This document shows positions 55,714-64,000 of a stretch of 64,000 nt of DNA, one piece after another. The stretch lies in contig NZ_CP014213.1 of the NCBI RefSeq assembly GCF_003268005.1, positions 2,253,501 to 2,317,500 on the forward strand, given 5' to 3'. The notes beneath the pieces were generated by a model. It saw only the letters and a program-made list of their open reading frames with translations, was not told where the DNA came from and ran no database searches. A program made the translations under genes and the position numbers. Within the stretch, counting starts at the first letter, position 1. Every line of letters begins with the position of its first letter. The stretch is from Methanosphaera sp. BMS (GTDB taxonomy: Archaea; Methanobacteriota; Methanobacteria; Methanobacteriales; Methanobacteriaceae).

Positions 55714-55935
55714 CTAAAAATTAATAGTAATATCTGCTTCTTCGTTATCTAAATTAAACTCTATGTTTTCAACACCATTATAAAGTACTTCAAATACTTC
55801 CCATAATGTGTCATTATCTGCCTTGATAATGATGGAATTTTCCTCTCTTGTAATTGATGAAATACCGGGAAAATCTCCAAACAAGTCATCCTTAATCTTG
55901 GAATATAATTCATCTGTTAATGTCATGTCATTCAC
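55714..55935 (-). CDS. small acidic hypothetical protein
   Basis: 73 residues, acidic, with two beta-like strands (NSIIIKADNDTLWEVFEVLY, NIEFNLDNEEADITINF). The GTG at 55935 overlaps the trxB stop, and ATG 55926 gives a start three residues later. I know no family. Its place between trxB and the AAA ATPase, with ten-base spacing to the latter, suggests it is cotranslated with them. Confidence 0.65.
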   Translation of the reverse strand: MNDMTLTDELYSKIKDDLFGDFPGISSITREENSIIIKADNDTLWEVFEVLYNGVENIEFNLDNEEADITINF

Positions 55936-56831
55936 ATTAATTTTGATTGAATATCACTGCTGGCAATGGCACCCTGGGCTGTGGCAACGGTTATCTGTTT
56001 AATGCCACCAGTAACATCCCCTGCAGCATATGCTCCCTCAACGGATGTGGCCATGTTCTCGTCAACAATAATATATCCATATTCATTACATTCAACACCG
56101 CTTGATTGTGCAAGTTGACTGTTAGGGTCATGACCAATAGATAGGAATATACCATTTATGTCAACAGTAATCTCTTCATTAGTCTTGTTGTTGATGAGTG
56201 TTGCACTTTCAACAAATACGTCTCCATTAACACTTTTAACTTCACTGTTCCAGTAAATCTTGATATTATTGTCCTCTAAATCCTTTTGAAGTTTGGCATC
56301 ACAGCGTAGTTTGTCACGTCTGTGTACAAGTGAACATTTAACGCCAATTCTGTTTAAATAAAGTGCCTCTACCGCTGCACTGTTTCCGCCGCCAACAACA
56401 AGTACCTCTTTATCCACAAAGAAATTACCATCACAGACGGCACAATAGGATACTCCACGACCAGCATATTCTTCAATTCCAGGTGCGTCTAATGATCTTA
56501 CATTGGTACCGGTGGCAAATATGACCTTTTTGGCTTCAATATCCTCGTCACTTGTTTTAATGATAAAATTGTCTTTTGTTTTACTTACCTCAGATACGGG
56601 GGTAAATTCCTTTATTTCGGCATATTTTTTTGTCTGACTAGCCATCATTTCTATTAATTTCATACCCTCTATGGCCTCAAATGCAGGATAATTCTCAATA
56701 AGCGGTGCATTGTTAACGGTTCCACCAACCTGTTTTGAGTCAATTATCAGTGCATTTAGTCCTGCCCTTCCGGCATATATGCCTGCTGTAAGTCCTGCAG
56801 GACCGGCACCTATAATCACAACATCATACAT
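55932..56831 (-). CDS. trxB: thioredoxin reductase
   Basis: About 299 residues. FAD motif VVIIGAGPAGLTAGIYAGRAG, redox pair Cys130-Ala-Val-Cys133 in SYCAVCDG, NAD(P) motif VLVVGGGNSAAVEALYL, and a C-terminal GAYAAGDVTGGIKQITVATAQGA. It reduces thioredoxin-like proteins with a nicotinamide or, in some methanogens, other donors. A TTG at 56837 is in frame, but GGTGAT (56842-56837) fits ATG 56831. It follows gatE by ten bases on the minus strand. Confidence 0.93.
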   Translation of the reverse strand: MYDVVIIGAGPAGLTAGIYAGRAGLNALIIDSKQVGGTVNNAPLIENYPAFEAIEGMKLIEMMASQTKKYAEIKEFTPVSEVSKTKDNFIIKTSDEDIEAKKVIFATGTNVRSLDAPGIEEYAGRGVSYCAVCDGNFFVDKEVLVVGGGNSAAVEALYLNRIGVKCSLVHRRDKLRCDAKLQKDLEDNNIKIYWNSEVKSVNGDVFVESATLINNKTNEEITVDINGIFLSIGHDPNSQLAQSSGVECNEYGYIIVDENMATSVEGAYAAGDVTGGIKQITVATAQGAIASSDIQSKLM

Positions 56832-56841
56832 GTACAATCAC

Positions 56842-58737
56842 CTAGTTTGTTAAATTCATTATCTCTTTCTTGATTATGCTGCTCACGGTTTTACCGTCAG
56901 CCTTACCCTTAAATTTGGCCATGGCCTTACCCATCAACGGACCCATGGCACCCATTTTACGTTCAAGAATCATGGATTCATTTTCTTTAATTATCTCTTT
57001 AATGCCCTCTTCTATCACGTCATCGGATAGTTTTTCAAGGTTATTCTTTTTAACGCTTTCTTCGGCACTGATGCCATTACATGCATCTTTAAGAACTACT
57101 TCTGTTTCAGCTGCCGCTATGACATTATTATCAACCAGAGAGAATATTTCGACCAGGACATCCCTATTTAACTTACTGATATCCAAACCGTCACGTCTTA
57201 AATCTTTAAGGGTATATGCAATATCCGATGCTATTTTAACAGATTCCATATTAGGTAACTCTTTTTGAACCTCTTCAAATAAATCTGCATTGTTTTCCTG
57301 CACCAGTTGTTCTGCCAGATCCTCACTTAATCCATAACTTTCTTTTATACGTTCCTTTTTAACAACAGGTAACTCAGGTAGGTTGGATGCTATTTTTTCT
57401 ACGCGTTGCTTGTCAATGATTTCTGTAGGGATGTCTGTTTCAACATACATTCTGCTGGCAGTCGGCAGTGGTCTGAGATATTCAGTATTTCCATTATCCA
57501 TTGCACGCCGGGTTTCTTCCGGTACTCCGACAAGTGACTGTTTTGCTCTTTTAATAACTTCCTTCAATGCATTGTTTGCCTTGATTCTGTTACCTGATAC
57601 AAGTATAAATGCATCATTTTCTCCAAGATTCAATTTGCTTTTAATCGTATCCACTTCTTCCTGGGTTATGCCGTATGCTGGTAATTCATCCGTATGGAAT
57701 AATCCTTTCACACCCATTTTCTTTCCATGTTCTGAAAATTCAGTACCTAATCTGCGTCCAGGTTGAACTTCCCTTCCGATAAGTCCGTTAAATCCACGTA
57801 ATATTATGGCTAACACTGCACTGTCATCTTCGGATAATGTGGATTGAACAACCTTGGACTGTGAGTTTTCCAGAAGTTCTGTTACGTCATGAATTTCTTC
57901 TTCAACTTCTGCATCTCTTTTGTCCAGGATTTCTGCAATTTCAATTAAGTTCAGTTGTCTTTCAACCTCATTTTCCACGATTGTAGGCATTAGGTCAAGG
58001 TCCTGAACACCTTTAACTTCTATTCTGGCACCATCTTTAATTGATATGTTTAAATCTTGTCTTATTGTACCAAGTCCACGTTTTACACGGGTACTTCTAA
58101 GTATTTGTCCAAGCTGGTATGCAACGGCCTTAACCTGTAACGGATGATGCATATCAGGGGATGTGGTAATTTCGGCAAGTGGTATGCCCAGCCGGTCTAG
58201 TCTGAATATGATTTTACCATCTTCTTCTCCTATACGACGGGCTGCATCTTCTTCAAGTCCCAATGTTTCAATGGTAACATTGCCATATTTTGTTTCAACA
58301 TAACCGTCGGTAGCTAGTATACCTGTTCTTTGGAATCCACTTGTATTACTTCCATCAATAACTTGCTTACGCATTGTATGGAATTCATCCACTACTTTCA
58401 TGTTCATAAGGCAGGCGAGGATGATTGAAATATCAACAGCTTCCTGGTTAAGTGGTGCAGGAGGTTCTTCATCCGCTTCAACTAGGCAGGTATGGTGATT
58501 GTATGTTTCATAGATAAACTGTAGGTTACGTTGTGATTCCTCGTAAGCAGCACGGTCAATTTCTCCAAGTTCACTCTGTGTTGGCCTTAATCTACGTTCC
58601 AGTCTACCTTCCGGTTGTTTATCTGTCAAGGAGTTTGGACATCTACAAAATAGTTTTGTCTGACTATCTAATTGTTGATGTATTTCAAGTCCCATCATTA
58701 ATCCTAATTCTTCATAATCAAATTTATCTTCAGACAT
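56842..58737 (-). CDS. gatE: GatE, Glu-tRNA(Gln) amidotransferase subunit E
   Basis: 631 residues, the archaeal-specific GatB relative. The N-terminal kinase-like cradle begins [21 protein letters not shown] and continues [19 protein letters not shown] and [25 protein letters not shown] AspRS-like insert lies at about 290-400 ([29 protein letters not shown]), and the GatB_Yqey tail ends [21 protein letters not shown]. It phosphorylates Glu-tRNA(Gln), and GatD delivers ammonia. GAGGTG serves ATG 58737. gatD lies 15 bases upstream. Confidence 0.96.
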   Translation of the reverse strand: MSEDKFDYEELGLMMGLEIHQQLDSQTKLFCRCPNSLTDKQPEGRLERRLRPTQSELGEIDRAAYEESQRNLQFIYETYNHHTCLVEADEEPPAPLNQEAVDISIILACLMNMKVVDEFHTMRKQVIDGSNTSGFQRTGILATDGYVETKYGNVTIETLGLEEDAARRIGEEDGKIIFRLDRLGIPLAEITTSPDMHHPLQVKAVAYQLGQILRSTRVKRGLGTIRQDLNISIKDGARIEVKGVQDLDLMPTIVENEVERQLNLIEIAEILDKRDAEVEEEIHDVTELLENSQSKVVQSTLSEDDSAVLAIILRGFNGLIGREVQPGRRLGTEFSEHGKKMGVKGLFHTDELPAYGITQEEVDTIKSKLNLGENDAFILVSGNRIKANNALKEVIKRAKQSLVGVPEETRRAMDNGNTEYLRPLPTASRMYVETDIPTEIIDKQRVEKIASNLPELPVVKKERIKESYGLSEDLAEQLVQENNADLFEEVQKELPNMESVKIASDIAYTLKDLRRDGLDISKLNRDVLVEIFSLVDNNVIAAAETEVVLKDACNGISAEESVKKNNLEKLSDDVIEEGIKEIIKENESMILERKMGAMGPLMGKAMAKFKGKADGKTVSSIIKKEIMNLTN

Positions 58738-58752
58738 CTAAATACACCTCAA

Positions 58753-60069
58753 TTAATTTTTTATAAAATACCTCTGGCTTAGTGTGGTGTTTATTTCACC
58801 TTTAAGATTGCTTTGCATAATGTAACGTATTTCATCACTTTCATCGCTTTGACCTACTGCCCATAATAGTTTTGTATATGCTGTTTCCGGGAGCATATCG
58901 GCCACAGGTATGACATTTTCATGAAGTAGTCTACGTCCGCTACTGTAAACGTTCATGTTTGTTCTTCCAAATAAGCATTGTGATGTCATGACAACTGGTA
59001 TGTTTTCATCTGTTGCCCTTGCTATTGCCGTTATAACCTCATCGCTGCAGTGGCCCAGCCCTGTTCCTTCAATTACAAGTCCTTCATATCCCTTATCTAC
59101 GTAAATGTCAATAAGTTCAGGACTGATTCCCGGATACATCTTAACCAACGCAACCTTTTCTGCCAGGTTATCGTTAATGGCAAGTTCGGTTGAATCTCTT
59201 TTGAAGTATTCTACTTCTTCATCCACCATCTTAACTTTGTTGTTGCTTATTCTTGCAAGCGGATTCATGTTGATGCTTGTAAAAGTGTCCCTACGTGAGG
59301 TATGCATTTTACGTGCACGGTTTCCTCTATGTAGGTCACATGATGGATCATCTTCTGTTGAATGCATACAGATACATACCTCGGCAATGTCTGACTTTGT
59401 CGCTGTTACAGATGCCATCAGGTTTGTAAATGCATCACTTGATGGTCGGTCTGAACTACGTTGTGCACCGGTTAATACGATTGGTACCGGCGTGTCCAAC
59501 ATGAAACTGAGTGCTGAAGCCGTGTAATGCATGGTATCTGTTCCATGTGCTATAATCACTCCGTCTGCGCCATTGTTTATCTCATCATAGATGCTGTTTG
59601 CCGTTTTAATCCAGTATTCCGGATTCATGTTTTCACTTAATATATTGAAAATGGCCTTTGCGTTGATATTGGCGTAATCCACTAATTCGGGTGTTGCCCT
59701 TAACAGGTCATCTGCCGTAAATGCAGGATGTACCGCTCCTGTTTTGTAATCGATTACACTTGCAACGGTTCCCCCTGTTGAAAGGATGGATAGGTTATCC
59801 TTATCACTACTTATCTGTTTGTCTACAGGATCCAATTCTATCTTCGGTTTTTCTCCGTCGGCAATTTTTTCTATTTTTGCATCCTGGATATCAACACCAA
59901 TGTTGTATCCACTGTTTAATTTGATGATTAACGTGTTTTCATTTGAATAATCTGGTTTTTCAAGTAACATTCCCTTATGGGTGATGTTGTCTTTTTCTAT
60001 TTTAATTATATCTCCAACGTTTATGTCGGATAATTCTAGAAAATCACGTACATATCCTTCATATACCAT
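58753..60069 (-). CDS. gatD: GatD, Glu-tRNA(Gln) amidotransferase subunit D
   Basis: About 438 residues. An N-terminal beta-barrel domain (1-80) is followed by the L-asparaginase-like module: STGGTVAS with Thr101, IIAHGTDTM with Thr177-Asp178, and [20 protein letters not shown]. The C-terminal [12 protein letters not shown] and [14 protein letters not shown] are also typical. It releases ammonia from Gln or Asn for GatE. A start at 60087 adds six residues, but GAGGT fits ATG 60069. First gene of a five-gene operon (gatD, gatE, trxB, small protein, AAA ATPase). Confidence 0.95.
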   Translation of the reverse strand: MVYEGYVRDFLELSDINVGDIIKIEKDNITHKGMLLEKPDYSNENTLIIKLNSGYNIGVDIQDAKIEKIADGEKPKIELDPVDKQISSDKDNLSILSTGGTVASVIDYKTGAVHPAFTADDLLRATPELVDYANINAKAIFNILSENMNPEYWIKTANSIYDEINNGADGVIIAHGTDTMHYTASALSFMLDTPVPIVLTGAQRSSDRPSSDAFTNLMASVTATKSDIAEVCICMHSTEDDPSCDLHRGNRARKMHTSRRDTFTSINMNPLARISNNKVKMVDEEVEYFKRDSTELAINDNLAEKVALVKMYPGISPELIDIYVDKGYEGLVIEGTGLGHCSDEVITAIARATDENIPVVMTSQCLFGRTNMNVYSSGRRLLHENVIPVADMLPETAYTKLLWAVGQSDESDEIRYIMQSNLKGEINTTLSQRYFIKN

Positions 60070-60295
60070 GTATTTACCTCGTTTCATTGATTTTTTTTTA
60101 GTAATTTATATTATAATGAGTTTTAGATAATTTTTTTCTAAAAACTTATGATTTTTTCATTTAATAATATATAGATATATGATTTTACTAGCTAATATTT
60201 TTAGCTATTTTTGATAATTTTCTTAGGTACATTGTTCTTTCATGATTCATTGCCCCTAGTTTTACTGATTGTAATTATACCTTTAAACTTATATA

Positions 60296-60358
60296 TTAAA
60301 ACTTCTAACTTATAACTTTTAACATATAAATCATTACTTATAAGTTATAACTTTTACT
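60296..60358. repeat. palindromic repeat cluster upstream of gatD
   Basis: Contains ACTTATAAGT (60336-60345) and the overlapping perfect palindrome AAGTTATAACTT (60342-60353), plus related ACTTATAAC units (60308-60316). The same 12-mer occurs upstream of nadK. The cluster lies about 270 bases before gatD and 180 bases after the universal stress gene. The rest of the 60070-60533 gap is AT-rich without supported genes. Confidence 0.5.
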
Positions 60359-60533
60359 TTTCATAATCTAATTCTCTAATAAAATCTTCAAAAAAAAACG
60401 ATTATCTTCCTTAAGATATTAAATAATCACAACAGAAATAGTTTATATCATGAGACGTAATAAGAAAATCTGTCACGTTTAAATTAATCAATTGTTTGTC
60501 AAACTAAAAAAAAGAGAAGGGGAATGTTAAATT

Positions 60534-60998
60534 CTATTCATTGTTTTTACTAGGAATAACCATTACCGGCACTTTGCTGTGTCTGACAACTTTTTCAGTT
60601 ACACTACCCAGCAGGAATCTGTCGAGCATGTGTTTACCACTACTTGCAATGACAACCAGGTCAACATCTTCCTCTTCAGAAACTTTTAATATTACTTCTG
60701 CAGCGTTACCTTCAGTAACAGTCTTTGTAGTTAATTTAACTGACTCGTCATATTGTACTATAGGACATGTTTTGATTGTTTTTTTAACTTTTTCAAGAAT
60801 TTTAACACTTTCTTCTTCCATAATCAATTCGGTTTGGGTAATTAAATCTTCTTCAGGAAGACCGGTTAAGTAAACACTATCAACCACATTTAATATGATA
60901 AGTTCTGCTTTTTCATGTTTTGCAATTTGCATTGCATGTTTAATTGCTCTTTTGGAATTTTTTGAACCGTCTGTAGGTAATAAAATTTTATCATACAT
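60534..60998 (-). CDS. universal stress protein (UspA family)
   Basis: 154 residues. ILLPTDGSKNSKRAIKHAMQIA at the start and VVIASSGKHMLDRFLLGSVTEKVVRHSKVPVMVIP at the end are the UspA fold. The ATP loop G-x2-G-x9-G-S is present except that the first Gly is replaced (ASSG), so nucleotide binding cannot be assumed. Single domain. The gene stands alone. Substrate or signal unknown. Confidence 0.9.
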   Translation of the reverse strand: MYDKILLPTDGSKNSKRAIKHAMQIAKHEKAELIILNVVDSVYLTGLPEEDLITQTELIMEEESVKILEKVKKTIKTCPIVQYDESVKLTTKTVTEGNAAEVILKVSEEEDVDLVVIASSGKHMLDRFLLGSVTEKVVRHSKVPVMVIPSKNNE

Positions 60999-61274
60999 TT
61001 TTTATACATCTCGATATATCGTTGTTTTATAATAATACTTATATTTCTGATTAATAATAAGATTTTTTATTCATGAAGTTTATCTTTGAATTCAAAAATG
61101 AACATAGCAAAAATTCATCCGATAAATCATAATCATGATTCGATAACACTTTCATTAAAAATAAAGTAAAGTAATATTCAAAGGTAATATTTGCAGTTAA
61201 AAAAAAGGATTATTGATAAAATGGGGGTTACAACGACTAAAAAAATGTTGGAAGGGATAATTTATGATAATGGA

Positions 61275-62459
61275 TTATTTGCTGTTGAATAATTTCTTAG
61301 CACATCTTATTGTTTCATCATCATTTTCATTGGCTGCTTTCTTAAGATTTTTTATTATGTCAAACATCATCTTGTCAACGATACTGTGGGTCAACTGATT
61401 GAGTACCTTCACTTCTTTATCACTTAAATCAAGCATATTCAATGTCTTATCCAGCTCCTGTTTTCTTATCTTTTCTGCCTCTACATTAAGTGATGATAAT
61501 ATCGGAGAAATTTCCAATTGTTTGAGTGAATTTTTAAGAAGAATGGTTTCCTCCTCGATAATCGCTTCAGCCTTAACTGCTTCTTCTTCACGTTTTTTCT
61601 TGTTTTTATCGGTAACATATCTTAAATCATCGATGTTGTATAATTGAACCTTAAGTTCCCTTACATCATCATCTATATCCCTTGGATTTGCCAAGTCTAA
61701 CATTACCATATTTTCAAGATGTTCTTTAGGTAGAACTTCGATTCTTTTCTTATTAATCAACGTGTGCGGTGCACCTGTAGCACTTATTAGAATGTCGATT
61801 TTATGGAGATTCTCATCCATTGAATTGAATCTGATTGCTATTCCATCCAGTTCCTTTGCAAGTTGCTGTGCCTTGTCATAGGTTCTGTTTGCAACTACTA
61901 TTGCATTTGTCTGTTTTTCAAGAAGTGCCTTTGAGACTACCGTTCCCATTTCACCGGCACCTACGATAAGAACGTTCTTACCTTTCAGGCTTCCATATTT
62001 TTGTTCTATGAGTTCTACTGCTCCACTACCGACAGATACTCCCCCTTCATTGATATGCGTATTTTTTCTAATGGACTGACCTACATGTATTGCCTTTGTA
62101 AATACCTTTTCCAGTTTTGGTCCAATCGTAGCCTCTTTGATTGCATTTTTACGTGCAGTCTTTATCTGTCCGAGTATCTGATCTTCACCCATTATCATGG
62201 ATTCAAGTCCTGAGGCTAATCTTAAAAGGTGGTTTATTGCAACGTCATCCTTTTCAACAATAAAGTTTGTTGTTGGTAGGGTCACATCATCATCTACAAT
62301 AAGGTATATCTCGTATCTGTTACATGTCTTAAGGGTTACTTCCTCTTGTATGTTAAGCTCTTCGTGTAATTTGGAATTCAAGTCGTCTAATTTGGAATAT
62401 GATTGTTCCATAGTTCCAATATCTGCGATTTTATAGTCTATTCGTATATTTAATAACAT
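61275..62459 (-). CDS. hemA: HemA, glutamyl-tRNA reductase
   Basis: 394 residues. The catalytic Cys46 lies in TLKTCNRYEIYL. The glutamyl site has SGLESMIMGEDQILGQIKTA, and the NADPH fold is VLIVGAGEMGTVVSKALL. A C-terminal dimerisation helix follows ELKVQLYNIDDLRYVTD. It makes glutamate-1-semialdehyde from Glu-tRNA, the first step of tetrapyrrole synthesis, needed for F430, siroheme and cobamides. It follows the Met8-like gene by 144 bases on the minus strand, so the pair may be linked. Confidence 0.95.
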   Translation of the reverse strand: MLLNIRIDYKIADIGTMEQSYSKLDDLNSKLHEELNIQEEVTLKTCNRYEIYLIVDDDVTLPTTNFIVEKDDVAINHLLRLASGLESMIMGEDQILGQIKTARKNAIKEATIGPKLEKVFTKAIHVGQSIRKNTHINEGGVSVGSGAVELIEQKYGSLKGKNVLIVGAGEMGTVVSKALLEKQTNAIVVANRTYDKAQQLAKELDGIAIRFNSMDENLHKIDILISATGAPHTLINKKRIEVLPKEHLENMVMLDLANPRDIDDDVRELKVQLYNIDDLRYVTDKNKKKREEEAVKAEAIIEEETILLKNSLKQLEISPILSSLNVEAEKIRKQELDKTLNMLDLSDKEVKVLNQLTHSIVDKMMFDIIKNLKKAANENDDETIRCAKKLFNSK

Positions 62460-62603
62460 TAATTATCCCCTGTCATAATCAATAAAAATAATTCTTTTTT
62501 AATTTTTAAATAATGTTTATCAATGATTCTTGATTTTAATACTTATGCTATCTTTTTAATTATATATCCTCTTTTTAATACTTAAATAATTTGTAAAGTT
62601 AAC

Positions 62604-63233
62604 TTAAAATTTTTCTATGATTTCTTTAACATATCTTTTTGCTTCATCAATATCATTGTTCTGGATAAGCTCTCTTACTCTTTCATCTTCATTAATCTTA
62701 AGCATGTATTCCTTTCTATCCTGCTGTGAATCCACGTTCGCTTTCAGCAATTCTCTCACATATTCCTGCAATTGAATATAATAAATATCCTCATCGGTTA
62801 TGATACTTTGAATCTTTTTTCTGAGTGTTTTTGCCATTAAGGGACTTTTGGAACCGGTGTATACGGATATTGTCACGCCGCCGATATCGAATGTCGATGG
62901 AAATATCACATTGCTGATTGAAGGATCGCTAGAACAGTTGATAAGTTTATCGTTTGCTTGGAGTGCTATTTTCTCATTGAGTTCGATGTCATCTGTGGCA
63001 ACAACAATCAAATCTGATTCGTCAATCAGATTGTCCAATTGATCATTGTCATAAAAATGTGCACCTTTCTCCAGAAATTCATCTTTAACGTCTTCATCAA
63101 TTGATTTGGTAACTATGTTGACATTGGACTGGGCCTTTAAAAATCTTCGTGCCCTTCTTATTCCAACCGAACCTGTACCTATTATCAGTACATTCTTGTC
63201 TTTCATATCTAAATATAATGAGGTTAGTGCCAT
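62604..63233 (-). CDS. Met8-like precorrin-2 dehydrogenase
   Basis: 209 residues. An NAD-binding fold at the N-terminus (VLIIGTGSVGIRRARRFLK), then LIVVATDDIELNEKIA and NVIFPSTFDIGGVTISVYTGSKSPLMAKTLRKKI, the Met8/CysG N-terminal pattern with the conserved Ser-Pro. It oxidises precorrin-2 to sirohydrochlorin on the way to siroheme and F430. No uroporphyrinogen methyltransferase domain is fused. The next gene is hemA. The marker 9-like gene starts 48 bases upstream on the same strand. Confidence 0.88.
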   Translation of the reverse strand: MALTSLYLDMKDKNVLIIGTGSVGIRRARRFLKAQSNVNIVTKSIDEDVKDEFLEKGAHFYDNDQLDNLIDESDLIVVATDDIELNEKIALQANDKLINCSSDPSISNVIFPSTFDIGGVTISVYTGSKSPLMAKTLRKKIQSIITDEDIYYIQLQEYVRELLKANVDSQQDRKEYMLKINEDERVRELIQNNDIDEAKRYVKEIIEKF

Positions 63234-63281
63234 TAGATGACCTCTTTAAAAATAATTTAAAAAATAAGTATATGAATGAAA

Positions 63282-63764
63282 CTATAATGTTTTCATCCTA
63301 AGATTTCTTATTGCAGTTTTCAAGTCATTATCTGATGATTCTAATTCGTTTTTTGCTTCATCAAATGATATGTTAAATGTATCCGCCAATGATTGTATAT
63401 CCTCATCAGAATAATTTACAGTATTAACATTTGAATGTTTTAATATTTCTTCAGCTAACTGCTTTTTAAGAGTCATGTACTCATCATGGCTGATGCCGTT
63501 AGCCTGTAGTTCCATATCCCTTAGTGGGCATGGCTTTGAATCTTTACAACACCATACGAATGAACCAAAACATGTACTTGCCCCATATTTAAGTTTTGTT
63601 TTTTTGGCAAAGTCCTCTTTAATTTTTACAAATTCCTGTGGAGTCAACCCTATTTCATTAATTTTCATATGTACTGGACATGGCTTAACCGGTGGACAAC
63701 AGAATGCTAATCCACGTGCATCTCCTCCTCTACATACATGAGCTGGTGCATCATCCCATCCCAT
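63282..63764 (-). CDS. methanogenesis marker 9-like cysteine-rich protein
   Basis: 160 residues with two similar halves: HVCRGGDARGLAFCCPPVKPCPVHMKINEIGLTPQEF and STCFGSFVWCCKDSKPCPLRDMELQANGISHDEY. Each has a CC...CP arrangement likely to bind metal or a cluster. The C-terminal 45 residues form a UBA-like helical end (DIQSLADTFNISFDEAKNELES). The repeated halves and position next to tetrapyrrole genes fit the methanogen-specific marker 9 family. I am fairly, not fully, sure of the family. Ribosome binding site AGGAGG precedes ATG 63764. Confidence 0.75.
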   Translation of the reverse strand: MGWDDAPAHVCRGGDARGLAFCCPPVKPCPVHMKINEIGLTPQEFVKIKEDFAKKTKLKYGASTCFGSFVWCCKDSKPCPLRDMELQANGISHDEYMTLKKQLAEEILKHSNVNTVNYSDEDIQSLADTFNISFDEAKNELESSDNDLKTAIRNLRMKTL

Positions 63765-63835
63765 TCATATCCCTCCTTATTAGTATCCAATATTTTTTAT
63801 AGTTATTTATAATTTGTTAAATATCAATATTATAC

Positions 63836-64000
63836 TTATTGAAATATATGGGTAATGTCTCCATCAAGTGCTGCACGTGCTACCGATACGCTACTTGCAC
63901 CTGCGTCCAACATTTTCTGATATCGTTCATGACTTGTCACGCTATTGTTTGCTATGATATGCATATCTGTAATTGAAGCTATCCTGTTGATGATTTCATA
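63836..64000 (-). CDS. 3' end of a TIM-barrel-like protein (truncated by window)
   Basis: The frame runs in from the window edge. 54 residues are visible, ending VTSHERYQKMLDAGASSVSV, ARAALDGDITHIFQ. The AGASSVSVARA strand-loop resembles the phosphate-binding end of dihydroorotate-dehydrogenase-like TIM barrels. The rest of the gene, and so its identity, lies outside. It is the gene immediately upstream of the marker 9-like gene on the same strand. Confidence 0.55.
   Translation of the reverse strand, partial: YEIINRIASITDMHIIANNSVTSHERYQKMLDAGASSVSVARAALDGDITHIFQ

Overview
The window is an AT-rich stretch of a methanogenic archaeon of the order Methanobacteriales. The evidence is an Ehb membrane hydrogenase operon, GatDE, fibrillarin and Nop5, a DUF5612/ACT protein, a methanogenesis marker 9-like protein, and GGTGAT-type ribosome binding sites. 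The low GC content and the Asn/Thr-rich surface proteins of 1000-2400 residues point to Methanosphaera (M. stadtmanae or a close relative). The genus is an inference from gene content and style, not from a database match.

Layout. (1) 1-8444: the 3' part of the ehb operon, from a truncated EhbD through EhbP. It encodes antiporter-like membrane subunits, a 14-motif polyferredoxin, a two-cluster ferredoxin, the NiFe small and large subunits and the NuoH-like subunit, and ends in a clear stem-loop plus T-run. (2) 8577-11756: ferrous iron uptake. feoA and feoB have separate promoters, feoB carries a DtxR-type palindrome, and two tandem small zinc-ribbon-like proteins follow. (3) 11757-12764: about 1 kb with one broken small membrane ORF and a cluster of complementary segments that could be a structured RNA. 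(4) 12765-16386: a DUF5612 protein, a nucleotidyltransferase-fold protein on the opposite strand, and a DUF366-queD-queE archaeosine/preQ0 operon in which queE appears to lack a normal start codon. (5) 16600-20814: a surface protein combining a beta-helix, a papain-like peptidase domain and Ig-like repeats. (6) 21235-27147: three CBS-domain proteins, prephenate dehydratase, a Ser-rich membrane protein, a PsbP-like secreted protein and CoaBC. (7) 27227-29964 (minus): exonuclease III, then the fibrillarin-Nop5 pair. (8) 30475-46400: three more giant surface proteins, an adhesin remnant and copies of a noncoding repeat that follows adhesin genes. (9) 46662-52798: an intact MNT-HEPN pair, pyrD-pyrK, nadK, hjc, then an MNT gene with a decayed HEPN partner lying between a 97-bp thioesterase fragment and the full thioesterase gene. 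(10) 52962-64000 (all minus): gdhA with an NrpR-type operator, a gatD-gatE-trxB-small protein-AAA ATPase operon, a universal stress protein, hemA, a Met8-like gene, a methanogenesis marker 9-like gene and a truncated TIM-barrel-like gene.

How they work together. Ehb couples the membrane ion gradient to ferredoxin reduction by H2 for biosynthesis, and Feo supplies the iron its clusters need. GatDE makes Gln-tRNA. HemA and the Met8-like protein start and branch tetrapyrrole synthesis (siroheme, F430 and corrinoid precursors). The adhesins are secreted cell-surface proteins. They share a near-identical terminal module of about 70 residues and show several signs of recombination and duplication. 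The small toxin-antitoxin-like modules lie in or near these variable segments.

The strongest unexplained signals are the complementary-segment cluster at 12436-12620, the apparent AUC start of queE, the zinc-ribbon pair behind feoB, the adhesin modules with their duplicated 3' flanks, and the palindromes upstream of adhesin 4, nadK and gatD.
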